Positions 20,524 through 28,943 of a DNA stretch of 64,000 nt are shown here, piece after piece. Each line of letters starts with the position of its first letter. Within the stretch, counting starts at the first letter, position 1. The stretch is taken from positions 262,599 to 326,598 of the forward strand of contig JAWLGK010000002.1 of the NCBI GenBank assembly GCA_041685115.1, written 5' to 3'. The translations under genes and the position numbers were made by a program. This stretch comes from JALOAT01 sp041685115. GTDB lineage: Bacteria > Pseudomonadota > Gammaproteobacteria > Thiohalomonadales > Thiohalomonadaceae. The notes beneath the pieces are model-generated. The model was given only the letters and a program-made list of their open reading frames with translations. It ran no database searches and was not told the origin of the DNA.

Positions 20524-21162
20524 CTACCAGCGGGTGCCGAGACTCAGCCCCAGGTAGTCGCCACCAAGACCGGTGTCGTCGATGCCGAAATCGCGGAACT
20601 CGCCTTCGGTGAACCAGCGGCGGTAGTCGATGCCGAACGAGTCCCGCCCGACGACCCATTCCACACCGACACCGAGGTGAGCGGTGGGCGAGGCGGTTTC
20701 TTCTTCCACGGTCCGCGGCACGCCGCCGGCCGTGCCGCTGGTGCGCAAGCGACTGCCTTGGAATCCCACCGCGGCCATGATGTAGGGCCGCAGCGCGCCG
20801 CTCAGCGGTTGCAGTCGGAGACCGTAAGTGATCGCCGCTACCGTGAGTTCGGTGGTGTTACTGGCGGTATCGAGTGTGGGCGGCAGGGCCGGGGTGTCGT
20901 AGGAGCGCTCCGAGAGCCAGAGCTCCAGGTTGGCGGCCAGCAAGCCGTCCAGCGCGACGGGCGACGAGGCGCTCAAACCGACGGTAAAGCGTGGGCTGTC
21001 ATTGCGCAGGCCCGCCGGGCTTTCCTCGCCGTCGAGGGAACCCAGCAGGACGCGGAAGGAAAGTTCGGGCTCGCCGAAGGGATCGCGCGGCTGTGCGCAG
21101 GCGCCCGCGGCGGCCAGCGCCAGCACCGCCATAAGGACCGGTTTATAGCCGTGTTGCCCCAT
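20524..21162 (-). CDS. Outer membrane beta-barrel protein
   Basis: The 212-residue product has an N-terminal signal peptide (hydrophobic stretch about 8-20, cleavage probably after AGACA), alternating amphipathic strands, and a C-terminal strand GGDYLGLSLGTRW ending in an aromatic residue, the signal for BAM-dependent insertion. The size suits an eight-stranded barrel of the OmpA/OmpW/OmpX type. No specific family or ligand can be named. It is convergent with the CZB gene and tandem with the response regulator, with 221 bp between that contain a CCGGCTGCGCCGG palindrome at about 21260. Confidence 0.7.
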   Translation of the reverse strand: MGQHGYKPVLMAVLALAAAGACAQPRDPFGEPELSFRVLLGSLDGEESPAGLRNDSPRFTVGLSASSPVALDGLLAANLELWLSERSYDTPALPPTLDTASNTTELTVAAITYGLRLQPLSGALRPYIMAAVGFQGSRLRTSGTAGGVPRTVEEETASPTAHLGVGVEWVVGRDSFGIDYRRWFTEGEFRDFGIDDTGLGGDYLGLSLGTRW

Positions 21163-21383
21163 TCCACCTCCGCCGAACTGTGCGCCCCGATTCGCCCTGA
21201 ATGTAACCCAGGAGCAACGCCGCAGTGGAGCGTTTCTGTCACGGATTCAACGTGGATGGATTCCGGCTGCGCCGGAGGGATGAAAGCAACCAGCGTCCCG
21301 CTACCGGCCTCTGTTTTTGCCAAGCGCGGGGCCGCCACGAGGGCGGCCATACGCGTCCACCGCTTTGCCCGCGCTGGTCGTTT

Positions 21384-22112
21384 TCAGCCGGTCGCCATGA
21401 CCAGGTCCATGGGAATCGGCGAGATCACCACCCCCTCCGGTAACAGGTTGTCGGAGCGCAGTTTGACCGAGGTGGCCTCCTCTTCCACCCAACACACGGC
21501 GTAGCGCATCAACTCGTTGGCGTTTTTCAACGCCAGTTTCTTCTTGATGTTTTCGCGATGGGCGTCCACGGTCTTTACCGAACGGTGCAGGCGCTGGGCG
21601 ATTTCCGACGAGGACAACCCGAGGCCGAGCAGACGCAGCACTTCGATTTCCCGGTTGGTCAACGGCAGGTGTGTGGCGGTGGCCTGGGGCTGGTCGCTCA
21701 CGTTGGACATGCGGGCGAGCAGTTCATCGGAGGCGTAGTGGCCGCCTGCGGCCACCTTGCGAATGCCCGCGAGCAACACATCCGGCGCCTCGCTCTTCAT
21801 CACGAAGCCCCGCGCCCCCGCGGCGATGGCGCGGTCCCCGTAGCGCAGTTCGTCGTGCATGGTGGTGACCAGTACCGGCACCTGGGGATAACGAGTGGTC
21901 AGGAGTTTGATGAATTGCAGCCCGTCCACGTCCGGCAAGGTCAGATCGAGAAGAATTATGTCAACCGCGTTTTTGCCCAACGCGCAAAGCGCTGAGTGGG
22001 CATCCCCCGCTTCGGCCACCACCGCAATGTCCTCTTCGCGGTTGAGCAGCGTGACCAGGCCGAAACGCATCACATCGTGATCTTCGATTACCAATGTTCT
22101 TATCGTTTTCAC
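21384..22112 (-). CDS. NarL/LuxR-family response regulator with C-terminal extension
   Basis: The 242-residue regulator has an N-terminal receiver domain with phospho-acceptor Asp56 (IILLDLTLPDVDG) and acidic pair in VIEDHD, and a LuxR helix-turn-helix at about 148-200 (LTNREIEVLRLLGLGLSSSE). About 35 residues beyond the HTH (CWVEEEATSVKLRSDNLLPE) are extra compared with NarL/FixJ relatives. It is divergent from the large hybrid kinase, with 226 bp between starts, and is the likely partner of it. Target genes are unknown. Confidence 0.92.
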   Translation of the reverse strand: MKTIRTLVIEDHDVMRFGLVTLLNREEDIAVVAEAGDAHSALCALGKNAVDIILLDLTLPDVDGLQFIKLLTTRYPQVPVLVTTMHDELRYGDRAIAAGARGFVMKSEAPDVLLAGIRKVAAGGHYASDELLARMSNVSDQPQATATHLPLTNREIEVLRLLGLGLSSSEIAQRLHRSVKTVDAHRENIKKKLALKNANELMRYAVCWVEEEATSVKLRSDNLLPEGVVISPIPMDLVMATG

Positions 22113-22338
22113 TGCCTACTCTCCTGTTTCCATTTCCCTGAAGCTGCATATCGAATCGACGAATCCGCGGGATATGAATCGATTCCTGTCAAGGAAACCG
22201 ACTCCAGAAATCCGCTACTCCCTTGTGCATCAATATCCAAACTCAAATGAATAGGGAATATCCTGAGAGTTTCACCTCTCGCCCCGGTTCACAATCGCTT
22301 CGGCCCTAACAATCATCAGGCGAACGGGTGACCATTTG

Positions 22339-25290
22339 ATGACTTCGCGTGTTGTACCCGCTTCACAGTATGAAGTGCGCTTTCTGCTCTGGTTATTCCC
22401 TTTTCTGGTCGCCCTGGTCCTTGCCGTGTTGTGGCTCCGCGACACGTCTGCCCCCCTTTCGGTAATCATTGTCGCTGCGGTGGTGATGAGCTGGCTCCCG
22501 CCGGTATTGGCGGCGCGCTCCATGCATCTCGGCCTAGCAAATCTGTGGACCTATCTTGGCTTCGCCTACGGGTTGCTGGGCCTTTGCGCGGTCTGGTACA
22601 CGGCACAGGCGAGCGCCACCGGTGAGCTGGTGTGCGATCTGCCGCGCTGGGGGCGCGTCAGGCTGACCGAGGCGCTGCTGATCAGCAGCGGCCTCTGGCT
22701 GGCGCGGGCGCCGCGACCGGCCATCGCCTGGCCGATGGCGCTGGGTGGCAGCACCCTGGCGGCGAGCCTGTTTCCGAAACTGTTTTCTCCAGAGTTGCAG
22801 GTGCTGGCCTCGCTGACGACCGCCGCCCTGCTCCTGGCCATCAGTTTGCGCCTGCTCCGCCAGCAGAGTCGACCAGTCCAGGCCGACTGGCTTTTCTTGG
22901 GTATGGGGCTCCAACTGGCGTCGGTGCTGCTGCTGCTGCTCCTGCGGCCGGAATACGCCGCCGGGCCAGCGTTTGCCACCGCGGCTGTGCTGAGTGTCGG
23001 GGGGTATGCGGCGAGCTTGACGGGATTGTTCCGGGCGGTGGGCCTGCACCGGAGCGGACAAGGCCACGAAGCGTCCTCCTCCCCGCCGGACGCCCGCTCT
23101 TTGGCGGCCCTGGTAACCCACGAGACCTGTTCGGTGCTGCTGGACGCGGACCTGTGCATCCATGGCGCGAACCGCGCCTTCGCCACGGTGGTGGGGCATG
23201 AGTGCGAGACCCTGCCCGGTCGGTTTATCGGCGAGTTCGATCTGGGTATCGACGTGGTGACATGCTGCCGCGCTGCCGAGAGCCAAGCCCGCACCTTGTT
23301 CATCTCCACCCCATCCGGCCCTGGCGAAGCCTCCCCTTACGCCTGGCGCGGCAGCATCCAGCCCGTGCACGGCGAAGGCGGCGCCTTGGAATATCTGCTC
23401 GTCAGCCTGGTGGACACGAATACGCACCTGCCCGCGTTGGCGGGTTGCCTGGGCGAGGGTTCGCGGGCGATCCTCGAACACGTGAGTGACGCCATCATCG
23501 TCTGCGACCTGAATGGCGCCATTGCGCAGGTGAACGGTGCCACGGAGACAATGACCGGCTACGCGCAACACCTGCTCACCGGCATGACCGTGTTGGATCT
23601 GCACCCGGACGTCCACCCGCGCGTCCGCGCGGCCTTCCACAACCTGCGTAACGGCATCCCGGTGCGGCTCGAGCTTCCGTTGCTGCGGCGTGACGGCAGT
23701 TGCGGACACGTGGAAGTAGTCGCAGCGCCGTTCCGCGCGGGCGAGCAGCGCCTCGTCATGGCGAGTCTCAGGGACATCACTGATCGCAAGCTGGCCGAGG
23801 AGCAGTTGCAGCGCAGCGAAATGCGCTGGCGCGCCGTCTTTGACAACGGCGGCACCGGTATCGCCATGATCAGCCCCGACGGCCGCATCATGAACGCGAA
23901 CGCCGCCATGTCCGACATTTGCGGCCATGACGACGACCACCTGCCCGACCTCGCCTGGGAGGGCCTTTTCACGGACGCCCCGCCCCTTGCCCAGATAGTG
24001 GCCACCGGTGACGGTTACTGCGGCCGGCATCGCCTGCACACGGGAGACCGGCAGTTGCGCTGGGTGGATCTGACCCTGAGCGCCGTGCACACCGATGCCG
24101 GGCAGGTCGACTTCCTCATCGTGATGGTCACCGATGTCACCCACACGCACTTGGCGGAACTCGGCAGGCAACGCCACCAGCAGGAGCTGGAGCAGGCGAA
24201 CGCACACAAGTCCCGCTTCATCGCCTCGGCCAGCCATGACCTTCGCCAGCCGCTGCAGGCCATGAGCATTCTCATCCACCTGCTGGACGAGCGCAGACTG
24301 GACGACCACAACCGCGAGATCATCACCCGCCTGCGGGAGGCGGTGGGCAACCTGGGCGACATGGTCGGCGCGCTGCTCGACCTGACCAAACTCGATGCCG
24401 GGCTCGTCGTGCCCGACATCGCGCCGGTGAGCCTCGAGCGTGTGATGCGCGTGATCAAGGAGGAGTTCGGGCCTATCGCAGAGTCCAAGGGCCTTCACCT
24501 GGAGGTGGAAACCTCACAGGTCTGGGTGCGTAGCGACCGGCATCTACTCACGCGCATCGTTCGCAATGTGGTTGCGAACGCCATGCGCTACACCAACGAG
24601 GGTGAGGTCCGTGTTGGGGTGCGCACCGAGGGTGTCATGGTCGCCATCGAGATCGCCGATACGGGCGTCGGTATCTCCCAGACCGACCTGCCGCACATCT
24701 TCAAGGAATTCCACCAGGGGGCCAGCGGCCGCAAGCGTGAGGGGCTCGGCCTCGGCCTGGCCATCGTCGAACACCTCGCGCGTCTGCTCGAGGTACGTAT
24801 TGCGGTGAATTCGGAGGTCAATCACGGGACGGTGTTCACCCTGTGGGTGCCGTTGCAGGAGCAACAGCCCCCGGCCGCCGCGGGGCAGCCCGAGGAGCCA
24901 TGGATCCCAGGTCAGAAAGCGACCGCACTGGTGCTCGAAGATGATGCAGAGATCCGCGAGGGACTGGCGCTCTTGCTGCAATGCCAGGGATATCAGGTGG
25001 TGGATGCCGGCAGTTGCGCAGAGGCCTTGCAGCGGATTGAAGGCAAAGTCGTTCCCTCGTTGGTGGTCGCAGACTACCGCCTCCCTGACGGCACCGGATT
25101 GGAGGTCATCCAGGCGATTCGGGGGCGGACACGCGGACATGTGGCCGCCGTCATCCTCACGGGTGAACCCCTGGACGGCGTGAGGGCGGCCATTCAGGAC
25201 ACCGATTGCGAGTTGCTGGGCAAGCCGGCCACCACCCGACAGCTGCAACGTGCCATCGCAGCTGCACAGCAGGACAACGTGGAGGCCTGA
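22339..25290 (+). CDS. Membrane-bound hybrid sensor histidine kinase with PAS domains and receiver
   Basis: The 983-residue kinase has a hydrophobic N-terminus with about seven membrane helices (residues 10-235), three PAS-like segments (about 250-360, 375-490, 495-615), a HisKA domain with phospho-His633 (ASHDLRQPLQAM), an HATPase domain (NANAMRYTNEG-like N box near 755, DTGVGI, GLGLAIV), and a C-terminal receiver with Asp912 (VVADYRLPDG). The sequence HDLRQPLQA is typical of kinases paired with LuxR-type regulators. ATG 22339 is preferred to the TTG three bases upstream. The signal sensed is unknown. Confidence 0.93.
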   Translation: MTSRVVPASQYEVRFLLWLFPFLVALVLAVLWLRDTSAPLSVIIVAAVVMSWLPPVLAARSMHLGLANLWTYLGFAYGLLGLCAVWYTAQASATGELVCDLPRWGRVRLTEALLISSGLWLARAPRPAIAWPMALGGSTLAASLFPKLFSPELQVLASLTTAALLLAISLRLLRQQSRPVQADWLFLGMGLQLASVLLLLLLRPEYAAGPAFATAAVLSVGGYAASLTGLFRAVGLHRSGQGHEASSSPPDARSLAALVTHETCSVLLDADLCIHGANRAFATVVGHECETLPGRFIGEFDLGIDVVTCCRAAESQARTLFISTPSGPGEASPYAWRGSIQPVHGEGGALEYLLVSLVDTNTHLPALAGCLGEGSRAILEHVSDAIIVCDLNGAIAQVNGATETMTGYAQHLLTGMTVLDLHPDVHPRVRAAFHNLRNGIPVRLELPLLRRDGSCGHVEVVAAPFRAGEQRLVMASLRDITDRKLAEEQLQRSEMRWRAVFDNGGTGIAMISPDGRIMNANAAMSDICGHDDDHLPDLAWEGLFTDAPPLAQIVATGDGYCGRHRLHTGDRQLRWVDLTLSAVHTDAGQVDFLIVMVTDVTHTHLAELGRQRHQQELEQANAHKSRFIASASHDLRQPLQAMSILIHLLDERRLDDHNREIITRLREAVGNLGDMVGALLDLTKLDAGLVVPDIAPVSLERVMRVIKEEFGPIAESKGLHLEVETSQVWVRSDRHLLTRIVRNVVANAMRYTNEGEVRVGVRTEGVMVAIEIADTGVGISQTDLPHIFKEFHQGASGRKREGLGLGLAIVEHLARLLEVRIAVNSEVNHGTVFTLWVPLQEQQPPAAAGQPEEPWIPGQKATALVLEDDAEIREGLALLLQCQGYQVVDAGSCAEALQRIEGKVVPSLVVADYRLPDGTGLEVIQAIRGRTRGHVAAVILTGEPLDGVRAAIQDTDCELLGKPATTRQLQRAIAAAQQDNVEA

Positions 25291-25294
25291 CCCG

Positions 25295-26506
25295 CTACAT
25301 ACCGATCCAGTCGGCGTTGCACCCGGTCGTCGACTCTGACGGGAAGCTGGCGCCACAGTAGACGTTGTTGGGCGCACCGTTGTCACTGTGGCGACGTTGC
25401 ACTGAACGGATCTTGGGCAGGGATGCTACGAAAGCATTTACCACGTCAGGGTCGAACTGCGTGCCGCGGCCGCGTTTCAGATAGGCCAGGGCGTCGGTGT
25501 GCGACCAGCGTTTCTTGTAGGGTCGATCGGACGTCAGGGCGTCATAGACGTCGCACACCGAGGCGATGCGTCCGCACATTGGGATGTCTTCGCCAGACAG
25601 GCCCGCCGGGTAGCCTTGCCCGTCCCAGCGCTCGTGATGCGTCAACGCGATCACACGCGCCATTTCCAACAGCTCGTCGTCGGTGCCGGCGAGGATTTCG
25701 GCGCCGATCACCGTGTGCTGCTTCATGATGCTCCATTCGTCTTCGGATAGCGGGCCCGACTTGAGCAGAATCGCATCTGCTACGCCGATCTTGCCGATGT
25801 CGTGCAGAGGGCTTGCATGGCGCAGCAACTGCACCTGATGTACGGGCATCGCCAGGCGGCGGCCGATGATTTCGCAAAACAATCCCACGCGTATCACGTG
25901 CTGCCCGGTTTCGTTGTCGCGGTATTCGGCGGCGCGCCCCAAACGGTGCACCATTTCCAGTCGCGTCCAGTCGAGCTGGCGGTTCTTGTCGGACATGCGC
26001 TTGCGCAACGTGGCATGTACGCAGCGGGCATGCGTCACGCGCACCTGGTCCGCCAACAGCCGCACCATGCGTGCGGCGATTTCGAACGGCGACCAGTGTG
26101 CGCAAACCACATCCGTAACCCCCAGTGCGTGGATATGCAAGCGTTCCTGCGGATCATCTTTCGCGATCATCACGCAGCACGGCATCGCGTGTTCACGGCA
26201 GCCTTGCGCAAGTGCATCGATTGCGGCCAGTTCGCCGCGGGGTGAGTAGCACAGCGCAACATCGCAGTTTCTTCCGGAGAACACCCAGTCGGGGCCATTC
26301 GGATAGGGATGATTCCGCACCGCAATGCCTTCCTGTTTAAGCAGTGCACACACCTCACGCAATTCCCGACCGCTGCCACAAACCATTACACGTGCGTTGC
26401 GTGCACGTCGCAAATCGCTATTCGCCAGTGCGGAAGCGTATCCGAGCGCCTGCATTGCGAGATCTCCATGAACCTTTGTCGTAATCGTGGATTCGTGCAC
26501 AGGCAC
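25295..26506 (-). CDS. HD-GYP domain cyclic-di-GMP phosphodiesterase
   Basis: The 403-residue protein has an N-terminal half resembling a degenerate receiver (about residues 35-150, no clear phospho-Asp), a linker helix, and an HD-GYP domain (about 180-370). The metal-binding HDIGKIG and the HHERWDGQGYPAGL signature are intact, as is CDVYDALTSDRPYKK. It should hydrolyse c-di-GMP. The tail of about 40 residues is Ser/Asn rich and unconserved. It is convergent with the hybrid kinase gene (4-bp gap) and divergent from the che operon, so it may be coregulated with chemotaxis. Confidence 0.93.
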   Translation of the reverse strand: MPVHESTITTKVHGDLAMQALGYASALANSDLRRARNARVMVCGSGRELREVCALLKQEGIAVRNHPYPNGPDWVFSGRNCDVALCYSPRGELAAIDALAQGCREHAMPCCVMIAKDDPQERLHIHALGVTDVVCAHWSPFEIAARMVRLLADQVRVTHARCVHATLRKRMSDKNRQLDWTRLEMVHRLGRAAEYRDNETGQHVIRVGLFCEIIGRRLAMPVHQVQLLRHASPLHDIGKIGVADAILLKSGPLSEDEWSIMKQHTVIGAEILAGTDDELLEMARVIALTHHERWDGQGYPAGLSGEDIPMCGRIASVCDVYDALTSDRPYKKRWSHTDALAYLKRGRGTQFDPDVVNAFVASLPKIRSVQRRHSDNGAPNNVYCGASFPSESTTGCNADWIGM

Positions 26507-26623
26507 GGCAAATAGGACCGTTACCGATTGAGGGTGATATGTGTGCTACGTAGCCTGAATCTCCGCCCAAGAAAAACCGAGGGCTGACTCAAGGCGCCAA
26601 TGCATGCGCCATGGAGGTGTGAC

Positions 26624-27052
26624 GTGCAACAGATCATCAAGGCCGCCATCGTCTCGAACGATCCCATCAGCAGCGCCGTTTTATCGCGCCTTATCAAGGA
26701 GTGGCCCAGCGCCCGCGTACGCTGCGAGACATTCCCGTCCGTGCAGGCAGCACTTGGCAGCGAATGGATCGACGAATCAGACGTCGTGTTCGTCTCCGAA
26801 CTACCGGACCACGAAGATCTTTCGAATGCGGTATTCGCCCTGCGTCAGCGTGCGTCCAGTCCGGTGTGTTACGTCGTTTCTCCCGACCGCGGCCATACCG
26901 CATTGGCAAAAGCACTGCGCGCCGGCGCGCGTGACTACATCAACCGCTATGTCGTCGACGAAGACGATGTGCACCGCTGCCTGTGGGGAGTGCTTCGGGC
27001 ACAGAACCTCGCCTTGCGGCATGCAGCAGCCGCGCAGATGGCCATGTCCTGA
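26624..27052 (+). CDS. Degenerate receiver-domain protein, first gene of the che operon
   Basis: The 142-residue product resembles a receiver domain alone (IKAAIVSNDPISSAVLSRLI, then ESDVVFVSELPD where DxxLPD is expected, then VCYVVSP and ALRAGARDYINRYV). The phospho-Asp position appears to hold Ser/Glu, so classic phosphorylation is doubtful. GGAGG at 26613-26617, seven bases before GTG 26624, decides that start; ATG 26600 is in frame but has no such site. The stop is just ahead of the next gene's Shine-Dalgarno (GAGGAGG). Confidence 0.7.
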   Translation: MQQIIKAAIVSNDPISSAVLSRLIKEWPSARVRCETFPSVQAALGSEWIDESDVVFVSELPDHEDLSNAVFALRQRASSPVCYVVSPDRGHTALAKALRAGARDYINRYVVDEDDVHRCLWGVLRAQNLALRHAAAAQMAMS

Positions 27053-27060
27053 GGAGGATG

Positions 27061-28242
27061 ATGTCCGTGGATGCATCGGCGATGCAGATCAAGCGGCTTC
27101 GTGAACGCTGGCGGTGGTGGACGCTGATCGGCGCAGGAATAACCGTGCCGGCAGTCTGGTGGATTTCCCATCCCACACGGGAAAACGTGGCTATAGCAGG
27201 CGCGCTGGCCCTTGCGGCAAGTGCTGTTGCCCTTGTCCAGGCCGTGCGTCGCAACCTCCGCTTGCGCGGCATCTACGAAGCACGGATCGCCAATCTGGAA
27301 AAGGATCTGGCAGCTGCGGAGAGAGAGAGCCCGTCCGAAGCCTTGCACGTGGTGTCCGATCTGGTCGGTATCTGGCGCAACCACGTCTCCAATGCGCGGC
27401 GGCAGACACAGCAGGCGGTGGAGTCGTTAGCCCAGCGTTTTGCCGACTTGGTGACCCAGATCGAACGCGGCATGGCCGTGGACCGATCCGACGGTGACCA
27501 GCCCTCCATGGAGCAGGTGTTCGGCGACAGCGAGCATGCCCTGGTGCAAGTCGTCGATATCATCACCGGCGATCTTGATGCCAAACGGCGCACCTACGCC
27601 CAGGTGGGTGAGTTGCGTTCTCTGGTGGAGGAGATGTCTTCCATGGCCGATGAAGTGGGGCGGGTTGCCTCGCAGACCAACCTGCTCGCGCTCAATGCCG
27701 CCATCGAGGCAGCGCGTGCGGGCGATGCCGGCCGCGGCTTTGCGGTCGTGGCCGACCAGGTGCGTGAGCTCTCGACCACTTCAGCCGACGCCGGTAGCCG
27801 CATCGCCGATCGCAGCCGTCGTGCCACGGAAAGCATTGGCGCCAGTGTCGCCGCCATCGAGGCCATCGAGACTCAGGATGCCTCCGCCTCACGTCGGGCC
27901 CTCGACACCATCACCGAGGTGCTCCAGCGACTGCACACCGCCATGCAGCAGCTCAGTGAGGCAGAGTCGACCATGCGCACGGTAAGCCTTGGCATCCAGT
28001 CGGAGATCTCCTCGATTCTCGTCTCGCTGCAATATCAGGACCGCATCAACCAGATTCTCGCCGCCATCGAGGCCTCCATGGATGAGTGTGCCCAGGCGCT
28101 GGTGGCGGGTGTCGACGATCCGCAACGCATCAGTGAGCTGCTAAACCGCATGCAACACCTGTACACCATGCAGGAGCAGCGTGATGCCCATAATGGCCAG
28201 CAGACGGACGTGGATACCGGCAAGGCCATAACATTCTTCTGA
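27061..28242 (+). CDS. Methyl-accepting chemotaxis-type protein without HAMP domain
   Basis: This product of about 393 residues has two adjacent N-terminal membrane helices (about 12-32 and 40-60) with almost no periplasmic loop, a coiled region, and the MCP signalling hairpin (VASQTNLLALNAAIEAARAG and GRGFAVVADQVRELS, about 195-240). The C-terminus has EISSILVSLQYQDRINQILA, seen in small Che-linked receptors. No sensor or HAMP domain is present, so it may sense through the membrane or partner proteins. GAGGAGG at 27051-27057 is close; ATG 27058 or GTG 27067 are alternative starts. Confidence 0.85.
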   Translation: MSVDASAMQIKRLRERWRWWTLIGAGITVPAVWWISHPTRENVAIAGALALAASAVALVQAVRRNLRLRGIYEARIANLEKDLAAAERESPSEALHVVSDLVGIWRNHVSNARRQTQQAVESLAQRFADLVTQIERGMAVDRSDGDQPSMEQVFGDSEHALVQVVDIITGDLDAKRRTYAQVGELRSLVEEMSSMADEVGRVASQTNLLALNAAIEAARAGDAGRGFAVVADQVRELSTTSADAGSRIADRSRRATESIGASVAAIEAIETQDASASRRALDTITEVLQRLHTAMQQLSEAESTMRTVSLGIQSEISSILVSLQYQDRINQILAAIEASMDECAQALVAGVDDPQRISELLNRMQHLYTMQEQRDAHNGQQTDVDTGKAITFF

Positions 28243-28252
28243 GGTAACAACC

Positions 28253-28621
28253 ATGTCCAAGACAATCCTCGTAGTGGACGACTCGGCATCGATGCGCCAA
28301 GTGGTGTCGATCGCGCTGAAAAGCGCGAGCTTCGAGGTGTTCGAAGCGGGCAGCGGTGAGGAGGCGTTGGCGTTTCTCGACGGGCGTCGTGTGAACCTGA
28401 TCATCAGCGACGTGAACATGCCGGGCATCGACGGCATCACCCTGGTGCGGGAAGTCAAAAAACGCCCTGCCTACAAGTTTACCCCGGTGATGATGTTGAC
28501 CACCGAGTCACAGCCGGAAGCCATCGAGCGCGGCCGGCAGGCCGGCGCCAAGGCCTGGATGATAAAGCCGTTCAAACCGGACGAAATGCTCAACGCCATC
28601 AGCCGGATCATTACAGCCTGA
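28253..28621 (+). CDS. cheY: Chemotaxis response regulator CheY
   Basis: A single receiver domain of 122 residues with Asp9/Asp10 (LVVDDSASM), phospho-Asp53 (IISDVNMPGIDG), Thr83/84 and Lys105 (MIKPFKPDEM). All residues needed for phosphorylation are present. CheY-P normally binds the flagellar switch. It is in the che operon, 10 bp after the MCP and 10 bp before the STAS gene, with GAGGTAAC before the ATG. Confidence 0.94.
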   Translation: MSKTILVVDDSASMRQVVSIALKSASFEVFEAGSGEEALAFLDGRRVNLIISDVNMPGIDGITLVREVKKRPAYKFTPVMMLTTESQPEAIERGRQAGAKAWMIKPFKPDEMLNAISRIITA

Positions 28622-28631
28622 GGGAAATGCC

Positions 28632-28943
28632 ATGTCGTTGCACTGCACGAAAACATCGCAAGGTCGTTTCGCTCTCAGTGGCGAACTCGACATCTATAAC
28701 GCCAGCGAAGCGAAGACCGCCATGCGCGACATCGTGAGCAACCAGAATGCCGAGGTGGATCTGTCGCAGATCACCGAGATCGACTTCGTCGGCATCCAGG
28801 TGCTGCTTGCGGCGAAGCATGAGGCCGAAATCAACAATGGTGCGCTGCGCCTGAGCGAACCGAGCCCGGTGGTGAGCGATGCCCTGGAGCTACTGGGTGT
28901 GGAAGCGGTGGTGTCGACACCGCAGGAGGTGCGTGAGTCATGA
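28632..28943 (+). CDS. STAS-domain protein of the che operon
   Basis: The 103-residue STAS domain (anti-sigma-factor-antagonist fold) has GRFALSGELDIYNASEAKTA and VDLSQITEIDFVGIQVLLAA. In SpoIIAA-type antagonists the phosphorylated Ser follows the Asp of this second motif; here Phe-Val is found, so phospho-switching is unlikely. STAS proteins of this kind occur in several che operons upstream of cheA with unclear function. It overlaps cheA by 4 bases (ATGA). Confidence 0.88.
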   Translation: MSLHCTKTSQGRFALSGELDIYNASEAKTAMRDIVSNQNAEVDLSQITEIDFVGIQVLLAAKHEAEINNGALRLSEPSPVVSDALELLGVEAVVSTPQEVRES